Of a stretch of DNA of 64,000 nucleotides, positions 57,447 to 64,000 are shown piece by piece. Location: NCBI RefSeq assembly GCF_011299555.1, contig NZ_CP049857.1, positions 3,720,001-3,784,000 on the forward strand, read 5' to 3'. Position 1 is the first letter of the stretch. The number at the start of each line of letters is the position of its first letter. The translations under genes and the position numbers were made by a program. A model generated the notes under the pieces. The model was not told where the DNA came from and searched no databases. It saw only the letters and a list, made by a program, of their open reading frames with translations. This stretch comes from Dysgonomonas sp. HDW5A (GTDB lineage: Bacteria; Bacteroidota; Bacteroidia; Bacteroidales; Dysgonomonadaceae).

Positions 57447-57461
57447 GGTCTGTTATGACCT
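57446..57461. repeat. GGTC-N6-GACC palindrome at the hisF stop codon
   Basis: AGGTC-TGTTAT-GACCT begins with the last base of the hisF stop codon; TTTACTTAATT lies 25 bases further on. Confidence 0.5.
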
Positions 57462-57503
57462 CGAAGTACATCACTATAACTCTCATTTACTTAATTTAAT
57501 AAC

Positions 57504-58106
57504 ATGGTTATGAACTTAGATTTTGATAAAGTTGGCGGATTAATACCAGCTATCATACAAGATAATGAGACAAATAAAGTCTTAATGTTAGGCTATATGA
57601 ATCAAGAAGCTTTAGATAAAACTAAAGAACTTGGTCGAGTTACTTTTTATAGCCGTACAAAGCAAAGACTTTGGACTAAAGGAGAAGAAAGCGGTAATTT
57701 TTTAAACGTTATCAGCATTCAGGAAGATTGCGATCAGGATACTTTATTAATCAAAGTAAATCCGGTTGGTCCCGTTTGCCATACAGGTGATGATACCTGC
57801 TTCAAAGAAGTGAATCGGGAGGATGTTATGTTCTTTAAACACTTGCAACGATTTATAGAAAAACGCCATCAGGAAATGCCGGAGGGATCTTATACAACAT
57901 CACTTTTTCAATCGGGAGTGAATAGAATGGCTCAAAAGGTAGGAGAAGAAGCAATAGAATCGGTAATTGAAGCGTGCAACGGAACAGACGACAGATTAGT
58001 TTATGAGTCTGCCGATATGTTGTATCACTTAATTGTATTACTTACTTCAAAAGGCCTTAGTATTGAAGACCTATCAAGAGAATTACAAAAAAGGCATAAA
58101 AAGTAA
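57504..58106 (+). CDS. hisIE: Bifunctional phosphoribosyl-AMP cyclohydrolase / phosphoribosyl-ATP pyrophosphatase
   Basis: The 200-residue fusion does steps 2 and 3 of histidine synthesis. The N-terminal HisI part (to about residue 110) has GRVTFYSRTKQRLWTKGEESGN and the zinc motif PVCHTGDDTCF; the C-terminal HisE part has GSYTTSLFQSGVNRMAQKVGEEAIESVIEA, with the acidic metal ligands. The start could be Met1 or Met3. It is 5 bases ahead of ftsE. hisG, hisD, hisC and hisB are not in the window. Confidence 0.95.
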   Translation: MVMNLDFDKVGGLIPAIIQDNETNKVLMLGYMNQEALDKTKELGRVTFYSRTKQRLWTKGEESGNFLNVISIQEDCDQDTLLIKVNPVGPVCHTGDDTCFKEVNREDVMFFKHLQRFIEKRHQEMPEGSYTTSLFQSGVNRMAQKVGEEAIESVIEACNGTDDRLVYESADMLYHLIVLLTSKGLSIEDLSRELQKRHKK

Positions 58107-58111
58107 TAGCC

Positions 58112-58798
58112 ATGGGAGAAGTCATCGTAGATTATAAAAGAGTAGGCCTAAGCCGAGATGGTAATTCGATATTACAAGATTTGAATCTTCAAATATCAGA
58201 AGGCGATTTTGTATACCTGATCGGAAAAGTAGGATCAGGTAAGAGCACTTTTTTAAAAAGTCTCTACTGTGAAGTCCTAATAGATGGTGGAACCGGCTAT
58301 ATTCTAGATTATTGCTTAAATGATATTAAAAGGAATCAAATTCCATTCCTGAGAAGAAAAATTGGAATTGTGTTCCAAGATTTTCAATTACTAATTGATA
58401 GATCTGCAGAAAAAAATCTGGAATTCGTTCTGAAAGCTACAGGATGGGATAGTCAGGATGCTATAGACAATCGTATCCGCGAAGTTTTAACTCAAGTTGG
58501 AATGCAAAACAAAGGTTATAAAATGCCTCATGAATTATCGGGCGGAGAGCAACAGCGTATCGTTATAGCACGAGCTTTGCTTAATTCTCCGGCTTTGATT
58601 CTTGCTGATGAACCAACCGGAAACTTAGATCCTGAAACCGGTACACAGATCGTCAAATTATTGCATGAAATTTCGGAAAAAGGAACTACTGTAATAATGT
58701 CAACACATAATTACGCCATAGTACAAAAATTTCATGGCAGAATAATTAAATGTGACGACGGATCGATGAAAGAGGTTATGATTTCATCTCATTCTTGA
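58112..58798 (+). CDS. ftsE: Cell division ABC ATPase FtsE-like
   Basis: The 228-residue ABC ATPase has Walker A GKVGSGKST (38-46), signature LSGGEQQRI and Walker B LILADEPTGNLDPETG, and the FRRKIGIVFQDFQLLIDRSAEKNLEF region close to FtsE. FtsEX activates septal peptidoglycan hydrolases. No FtsX permease follows, so the partner must be elsewhere. It sits 5 bases after hisIE. A LolD-type ATPase is the main alternative. Confidence 0.83.
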   Translation: MGEVIVDYKRVGLSRDGNSILQDLNLQISEGDFVYLIGKVGSGKSTFLKSLYCEVLIDGGTGYILDYCLNDIKRNQIPFLRRKIGIVFQDFQLLIDRSAEKNLEFVLKATGWDSQDAIDNRIREVLTQVGMQNKGYKMPHELSGGEQQRIVIARALLNSPALILADEPTGNLDPETGTQIVKLLHEISEKGTTVIMSTHNYAIVQKFHGRIIKCDDGSMKEVMISSHS

Positions 58799-58936
58799 AA
58801 ACTTGTATTTTTTGAAAATATAGTATTTAGAGATATAGTTTATTTATGATAAATTCCACAAATATTACTGACTCCTAAATACTTACTAAAATAATAATAA
58901 AAAGGTTTAGCGATCTTTATTAAATAAGAAAGTAAG

Positions 58937-59479
58937 ATGATTTTAAAAAAAGTAACCCTTGATAATAAATCGGACTTAGAATTTATAGAGAAACTATATA
59001 TTGAAAGTTTTCCCCGTAGCGAAAGACGACCCATATTAGAGATGCATCATCTGATGGAAGACGAAAGCAGATTTAATATGTTCTTATTGGAAACAAAAGA
59101 AAACACCAAAGTTGGCTTTGTAACATATTGGAATCTTGGGGATTTTATTTTTATAGATCACTTTGCTATTAGCTCCGAACAAAGGAGTGGCGGATATGGA
59201 CAAAAAGCAGTTCAAGAGCTTATAAAGCAAACATCACTTCCTCTGATTGGAGAAATAGAATTACCAACAGTTTCGGATCTTGCTCGCAGACGTGTTAAAT
59301 TCTATGAAAAGCAAGGCTTTCAAATATGGGATCTTCCATATCAACAACCTCCTTATGAAGAGGGGTTTGATCCTATTCCAATGCTGACTATAACGTATAG
59401 AGATCTTAATTTTCCAACGAATTTTGAGACAGTACGAAACACTATATATTCAGAAGTTTATAAAAAGAAATACAAATGA
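58937..59479 (+). CDS. GNAT-family acetyltransferase
   Basis: The 180-residue protein has a GNAT core: FIEKLYIESFPRSERRP, then FIDHFAISSEQRSGGYGQKAVQELI (acetyl-CoA loop R-S-G-G-Y-G) and RRRVKFYEKQGFQIWDLPYQQPPYEEG. The PPY-containing tail is typical of a Bacteroidetes subgroup. Substrate is unknown. It is separated from ftsE by 138 AT-rich bases. Confidence 0.83.
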   Translation: MILKKVTLDNKSDLEFIEKLYIESFPRSERRPILEMHHLMEDESRFNMFLLETKENTKVGFVTYWNLGDFIFIDHFAISSEQRSGGYGQKAVQELIKQTSLPLIGEIELPTVSDLARRRVKFYEKQGFQIWDLPYQQPPYEEGFDPIPMLTITYRDLNFPTNFETVRNTIYSEVYKKKYK

Positions 59480-59546
59480 TTGTTAAATTGACATATGATT
59501 ACTGTATTATTTATAACTTTGAAACATCAATATAAAGTTAAAGACA

Positions 59547-59945
59547 ATGAAAAAAATTAGTTTTATTCTATTGGCAATGGTTTTGAGTATCGGTTTGATA
59601 TCGGCTCAGCAAAATAAAGAGCAAAATGGCGATGCTAAATTCACGGCTTTAGTACATGATTTTGGCAAAGTAGCAGAGGAAGTAGGTTCGGTTAGCTGTG
59701 AGTTTCAATTTACAAATACCGGAAAGAAACCTATTATTATCCAAGATATAAGAACTAGCTGTGGATGTACAACTCCTTCTTATACCAAAGATCCTGTATT
59801 ACCAGGAAAAACAGGAACAATCAAGATTTCTTATTCAACAATTGGAAGAATCGGAAGCTTTGATAAAAAAATTACCATTTTTACAAATGAACCTGATAAT
59901 GTATATACTTTAACTATTAAAGGAGAAGTATTACCTCGCAAATAA
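59547..59945 (+). CDS. DUF1573 secreted protein
   Basis: The 132-residue protein has a signal peptide (1-20, ending GLISAQ) and one Ig-like DUF1573 domain with HDFGKVAEEVGSVSCEFQFTNTG and the RTSCGCTTPSYTKDPVLPGKTGTIKISY block. The ASH/MSP-like fold is common in periplasmic Bacteroidetes proteins; function is unknown. A TAACTTTG box lies upstream and a strong terminator behind. Confidence 0.9.
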   Translation: MKKISFILLAMVLSIGLISAQQNKEQNGDAKFTALVHDFGKVAEEVGSVSCEFQFTNTGKKPIIIQDIRTSCGCTTPSYTKDPVLPGKTGTIKISYSTIGRIGSFDKKITIFTNEPDNVYTLTIKGEVLPRK

Positions 59946-59967
59946 TTTGTGATTGAGAAATTATACG

Positions 59968-60022
59968 AAAGACTAAATAAGAGTATGTTTTATAACTGAA
60001 TCTTATTTAGTCTTTCTTTTTT
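59968..60022 (+). terminator. Terminator after the DUF1573 gene
   Basis: A perfect 15-bp stem (59968-59982 with 60001-60015) has an 18-base loop and is followed by a C-interrupted T run to 60022. Confidence 0.85.
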
Positions 60023-60058
60023 GTTATATCTTTACAGATATAAAGATTAAAAAGAAGA

Positions 60059-61156
60059 ATGATGGAACATCCTGAAAACGACGATCATTTTCACGCACTG
60101 CAAGTAAATGAGGGAACGTCAGATAAGCCAACAGTAAATCCTTATCTGAAAGATTTTAGGCGTTTTAAAAAGAAATCATACACCGTTGAAGAATATGTTA
60201 ATGGTATTCTTAAAGGTGATATTTCGATACTTAGCCAAGCCGTAACTTTAGTTGAAAGTTCGAAATTAGAACATCAGATAATTGCACAAGAAATAATCGA
60301 AAAATGCTTACCTCATTCGGGAGACTCTATTCGAATTGGTTTAACAGGAGTTCCCGGTGCAGGAAAAAGTACTTCAATAGATGCATTCGGTATGCATTTA
60401 TTGAAAGATACCAATGTTAAACTGGCTGTATTAGCAATAGACCCATCAAGTGAATTAAGCAAAGGAAGCATACTCGGTGATAAAACCCGTATGGAACGTT
60501 TAAGTGTAGCTAAGAATGCATTCATACGCCCTTCTCCATCAGCAGGTTCATTAGGTGGTGTTGCACGTAAGACTCGTGAAATAATTATACTCTGCGAAGC
60601 TGCCGGATTTAATCGAATAATAATAGAAACAGTAGGAGTGGGGCAATCCGAAACTGCTGTACATTCTATGGTCGATTTTTTTCTTTTGATACAACTCGCC
60701 GGAACAGGTGATGAACTCCAAGGTATTAAACGGGGAATCATGGAAATGGCTGATGGCATCATCATCAATAAAGCGGATGGTGATAATGTTGATAAAGCAA
60801 AATTAGCTCAAGCTCATTTTAAGAATGCATTGCATTTATTTCCGATGCCTGAATCGGGCTGGGAACCTAAAGTCTTGCTATATTCCGGTTACTATGAATA
60901 TGGGATCAAGGAAATATGGGATATGGTGGATGACTACATGAAATTTGTCGTCAAAAATGGATATTTTGCACATAGACGTAACGAGCAATCTAAATTCTGG
61001 ATGTATGAAACAATAAACGAGCAACTAAAATCCAGATTTTATAATAATAAAGATGTACAATCGGAGTTAAAAGTTTGCGAACAACAAGTTTTAAGTTCAC
61101 AAATGAGTTCGTTTGCAGCAGCAAAAAAGGTACTAAGTTTATACTTTAAAGAATAA
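60059..61156 (+). CDS. meaB: Methylmalonyl-CoA mutase-associated GTPase MeaB
   Basis: The 365-residue SIMIBI-class GTPase protects and reloads B12 in methylmalonyl-CoA mutase. Walker A is GLTGVPGAGKST, followed by AIDPSSELSKGSILGDKTRM, SPSAGSLGGVARKTRE (family-specific), ETVGVGQSE (Walker B region) and NKADGDN (base recognition). The start may be Met1 or Met2. No mutase subunits are adjacent, so mutA/mutB must be elsewhere. Bacteroidetes use the pathway for succinate to propionate. Confidence 0.93.
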   Translation: MMEHPENDDHFHALQVNEGTSDKPTVNPYLKDFRRFKKKSYTVEEYVNGILKGDISILSQAVTLVESSKLEHQIIAQEIIEKCLPHSGDSIRIGLTGVPGAGKSTSIDAFGMHLLKDTNVKLAVLAIDPSSELSKGSILGDKTRMERLSVAKNAFIRPSPSAGSLGGVARKTREIIILCEAAGFNRIIIETVGVGQSETAVHSMVDFFLLIQLAGTGDELQGIKRGIMEMADGIIINKADGDNVDKAKLAQAHFKNALHLFPMPESGWEPKVLLYSGYYEYGIKEIWDMVDDYMKFVVKNGYFAHRRNEQSKFWMYETINEQLKSRFYNNKDVQSELKVCEQQVLSSQMSSFAAAKKVLSLYFKE

Positions 61157-61279
61157 ACACGACCAAAAGATGCACAATTCTACAATATTAAATGATTATT
61201 TATAAAGAATAATAATTTATATTTGTAGACACTTAAGGAAAAACTAGTCATTGTTGAATTAAATATATTAAGTTTTATC

Positions 61280-62245
61280 ATGGAAAAACCATATGCAATT
61301 GGTATTGATATCGGTGGTACTAACACTGTCTTTGGAGTTGTAGACAAAAGAGGTCATATTATAGCTCAAGGCTCTATTAAGACAGCAGTTCATAAAGAAA
61401 TCAACGAATATGTTAATAATTTAGCTATTGCTTTGCAAGAAGTAATGGATCAAGTTGGTGGTCCTGCCAATATTAAAGGTGTAGGTGTAGGGGCCCCGAA
61501 TGGTAATTTCTTTACCGGTTGTATAGAATTTGCTCCAAACTTACCTTGGAAAGGAATGATTCCATTGGCACAAATGCTGACTGATCGTATCAAAGTACCT
61601 GTTGCTTTGACAAATGATGCTAATGCTGCTGCGATTGGAGAAATGACCTATGGTGCTGCACGTGGAATGAAAGATTTCATTGTTATCACACTTGGTACAG
61701 GGGTTGGTAGCGGGATTGTTGTTAACGGACAATTAGTTTATGGTCACGATGGCTTTGCAGGTGAACTTGGACATACTACTATTCGTCGCACAAACGGACG
61801 TATGTGTGGTTGTGGTAGAAAAGGTTGTCTTGAGACTTACACATCTGCAACAGGTGTAGCTCGTACTGCCAAAGAATTCTTATCGACACGTCAAGATCCT
61901 AGTTTGTTACGTAATATAGCAATCGACGAAATAACTTCTAAAGATGTTGCAGAAGCTGCACAACAAGGAGATTCTTTAGCGAAAGAAATATTTGAATATA
62001 CAGGACAACTTTTAGGGGAAGCATTTGCTGACTTTATAGCATTCTCTAGTCCTGAAGCTATTATCCTATTTGGTGGTCTGACTAAGGCCGGTAGCTTGAT
62101 TTTTGACCCTGTAAAAAAACACATGGAAGACAATCTGTTGCCAATCTTCAAAAATAAAGTAAAACTGCTAATGTCGGAACTTAAAGAAAGTGATGCAGCA
62201 GTATTAGGTGCGAGTGCTCTAGGTTGGGAAGTGAAAGAACTTTAA
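61280..62245 (+). CDS. ROK-family glucokinase
   Basis: The 321-residue sugar kinase has the ATP phosphate loop AIGIDIGGTNTVFGVVD, the catalytic Asp in LTNDANAAAIGE, the zinc motif CGCGRKGCLE that defines the ROK family, and GHDGFAGELGH. It probably phosphorylates glucose; N-acetylglucosamine or mannose are alternatives. It lacks an N-terminal DNA-binding domain, so it is an enzyme rather than a ROK repressor. A TATATTTG box lies 56 bases upstream and a hairpin terminator follows. Confidence 0.92.
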   Translation: MEKPYAIGIDIGGTNTVFGVVDKRGHIIAQGSIKTAVHKEINEYVNNLAIALQEVMDQVGGPANIKGVGVGAPNGNFFTGCIEFAPNLPWKGMIPLAQMLTDRIKVPVALTNDANAAAIGEMTYGAARGMKDFIVITLGTGVGSGIVVNGQLVYGHDGFAGELGHTTIRRTNGRMCGCGRKGCLETYTSATGVARTAKEFLSTRQDPSLLRNIAIDEITSKDVAEAAQQGDSLAKEIFEYTGQLLGEAFADFIAFSSPEAIILFGGLTKAGSLIFDPVKKHMEDNLLPIFKNKVKLLMSELKESDAAVLGASALGWEVKEL

Positions 62246-62278
62246 TAGTTACATCAGTTTTCCAATTTCATATATTAG

Positions 62279-62308
62279 GCTCTTATAGCAACATTTTGCT
62301 ATAAGAGC
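62279..62308 (+). terminator. Terminator after the ROK kinase
   Basis: A perfect 13-bp stem (62279-62291 with 62296-62308) with loop CATT; the T run behind it is interrupted. Confidence 0.7.
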
Positions 62309-62419
62309 ATTCTATTTATAAACGATTGTAAAAATTCTAAAATCTTTCATTGCTTAACTGAAGTATATGAGATAGATTTTATACCTTTGTGAACCAAAAA
62401 AAGTTACACTATTAGTTCT

Positions 62420-63943
62420 ATGTCTTCTACTAAAAAAATTAAAACAGCATTAGTCTCTGTCTATCATAAAGATGGATTAGATGAAATACTAAAAAAGTTA
62501 AACTCATTAGGAGTTTCATTTATTTCAACGGGAGGTACTCGTGAGTTTATAGAATCACTCGGATTTCCTTGTCAAGCAGTTGAAAATATAACAGGTTATC
62601 CATCCATATTAGGGGGGCGTGTTAAGACACTTCATCCCAAAATTTTTGGAGGAATATTAAGTAGAAGAGAACTTCCCGAAGACATTAAGCAGACTAAAGC
62701 TTATGATATTACAGAAATAGATCTTGTTATTGTAGATTTATATCCTTTTCAAGAAACGGTTGCTTCTGGAGCTGAAGAAAAAGACATTATCGAAAAGATA
62801 GATATAGGCGGCATATCATTAATCAGAGCTGCTGCTAAAAATTTTAAAGATGTTGTCATTGTTCCTTCTAAAAGCCAATATAGTGCACTTTCTTCTTTAC
62901 TAGATAACAAACAAGGATCATCGGATATTGATGATCGTAAATGGTTTGCAAAAGAAGCATTTGGTGTATCTTCAGAGTATGACTCTGCCATTTTCAATTA
63001 CATGGATAAAGACGAATGTACTGCATTCCGTAAAACTGAAAATAAAGTAAAACATCTCCGTTATGGTGAAAACCCTCACCAAAAAGGTTCTTTCTATGGA
63101 GACTTTGAAAGTTTGTTCGAACAGTTACATGGTCGTGAGATATCGTATAACAATCTTTTGGATATAGATGCTGCAGTATCGCTTATCAGCGAGTTTAATG
63201 AAACGACAGTAGCTATATTAAAGCACAATAATGCTTGTGGTATAGCATCTAAAAGTTCGGTGTTAGAAGCTTGGAATACAGCATTAGCAGCTGATCCGGT
63301 ATCTGCTTTTGGAGGAATCATCGTTTCCAATTCTAAAATTGATAAAGAAGCGGCAGAAGCCATTAATACTATATTTTTTGAAATTATAATAGCACCTGCC
63401 TATGATGCAGATGCTTTAGAAATATTGACTCAAAAGAAAAATCGTATAATACTTATACAAAAGGGAGAAATACAAGAAACAACTCAGTTCCGTTCTCTTT
63501 TAAATGGGGTATTAGTTCAAGATAGAGATCTTAGTATACAGAATAAAGAAGATTTAACTTTGGTTACTCGCCGTCAATTAGAAGGCACTGAACTAGAAGA
63601 TTTATTATTTGCAAACAAACTTGTGAAGCATACTAAATCAAATGCGATTATTTTGGTAAAAGACAAACAATTATTGGCGAGTGGAACAGGTCAAACGTCA
63701 AGAGTTGATGCTCTGAAACAGGCTATAGAGAAATCTCATACATTCGGATTCAGTTTGCAAGGAGCTGTTATGGCATCTGATGCATTCTTTCCTTTTCCTG
63801 ATTGTGTAGAGATTGCCGGTAATAGTGGGATAACTGCTGTTATACAGCCTGGAGGTTCGGTAAAAGACGATCTGTCAATTGAGTATTGTAATGAACACAA
63901 TATTTCGATGGTTATGACAGGCATCCGTCATTTTAAACATTAA
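62420..63943 (+). CDS. purH: Bifunctional AICAR formyltransferase / IMP cyclohydrolase
   Basis: The 507-residue protein does the last two steps of IMP synthesis. The N-terminal IMP cyclohydrolase part has ISTGGTREFIESLG and VKTLHPKIFGG, with DLYPF following. The C-terminal transformylase part has LRYGENPHQKGSFYG, ISYNNLLDIDAA, and the catalytic Lys-His pair in AILKHNNACGIA. The protein ends EHNISMVMTGIRHFKH, as usual. It uses AICAR, which HisF also releases, linking it to the his genes nearby. A TACCTTTG box lies upstream. Confidence 0.96.
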   Translation: MSSTKKIKTALVSVYHKDGLDEILKKLNSLGVSFISTGGTREFIESLGFPCQAVENITGYPSILGGRVKTLHPKIFGGILSRRELPEDIKQTKAYDITEIDLVIVDLYPFQETVASGAEEKDIIEKIDIGGISLIRAAAKNFKDVVIVPSKSQYSALSSLLDNKQGSSDIDDRKWFAKEAFGVSSEYDSAIFNYMDKDECTAFRKTENKVKHLRYGENPHQKGSFYGDFESLFEQLHGREISYNNLLDIDAAVSLISEFNETTVAILKHNNACGIASKSSVLEAWNTALAADPVSAFGGIIVSNSKIDKEAAEAINTIFFEIIIAPAYDADALEILTQKKNRIILIQKGEIQETTQFRSLLNGVLVQDRDLSIQNKEDLTLVTRRQLEGTELEDLLFANKLVKHTKSNAIILVKDKQLLASGTGQTSRVDALKQAIEKSHTFGFSLQGAVMASDAFFPFPDCVEIAGNSGITAVIQPGGSVKDDLSIEYCNEHNISMVMTGIRHFKH

Positions 63944-64000
63944 GTTAAGGAATGAGACCTTAATTTGCTATTACTTAATTATTAAATGTATTAGTTTAAA

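Noticed and set aside
60313-60768. 151-codon antisense frame within meaB
   Set aside because: Entirely opposite a well-supported gene; composition is typical of a shadow frame, with no signal of its own.

Overview
The window looks like chromosomal DNA from an AT-rich Bacteroidetes, probably Bacteroidales and perhaps Dysgonomonas-like. This rests on gene families (GH92, GH29, Ser-type sulfatase, FeoA-FeoB fusion, DUF4625, DUF4348, DUF1573), on promoters of the TTTG / TAnnTTTG type, and on the lack of Shine-Dalgarno sequences before most starts. The genus call is inference. No rRNA, tRNA, CRISPR array, insertion sequence, phage or plasmid genes were recognised.

Layout. 1-6.6 kb: TerC-type membrane protein, phosphosugar mutase, acyltransferase, sulfatase and fructose-bisphosphatase. 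6.65-15.75 kb: a complete trp operon (leader peptide, trpB, trpE, trpG, a second TrpB2-type gene, trpD, a small chorismate-mutase-like gene, a SAM methyltransferase, trpC, trpF, trpA). 15.8-20.6 kb: lipoprotein, ATP-grasp-like protein, proC, YigZ, RluA-type synthase, lipoprotein. 20.6-28.3 kb, minus strand: leucine/isoleucine operon (leader peptide, leuA, a membrane acyltransferase, leuC, leuD, a citramalate/isopropylmalate synthase paralogue, leuB). 28.4-41.5 kb: DNA repair and redox enzymes, GH92, a SUMF1-sialidase fusion, two tandem secreted paralogues, a U32 protein, coaA, tag, metA and a GH29 fucosidase. 41.7-53.5 kb: small unknowns, two MFS exporters, DUF418, a GT9-type glycosyltransferase, a candidate structured ncRNA and the feo locus. 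53.7-58.8 kb: a tightly packed run VanZ, TlpA-like, two SMR subunits, hisH, hisA, hisF, hisIE, ftsE. 58.9-64 kb: GNAT, DUF1573, MeaB, ROK kinase and purH.

The most interesting signals are regulatory. Both the trp and leu operons begin with a short leader peptide, unannotated by length, carrying runs of the regulatory codons (three Trp; several Ile/Leu). Each is followed by a terminator hairpin whose loop and flanks are perfectly complementary to the end of the leader-peptide coding region. These look like ribosome-mediated attenuators with a simple three-part design. Other points worth checking are a probable 6S-like RNA near the feo locus, short GGTC-N-GACC palindromes that sit on stop codons between operon genes, and accessory genes built into the trp and leu operons. 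I did not find evidence for a wholly new defence or mobile system.
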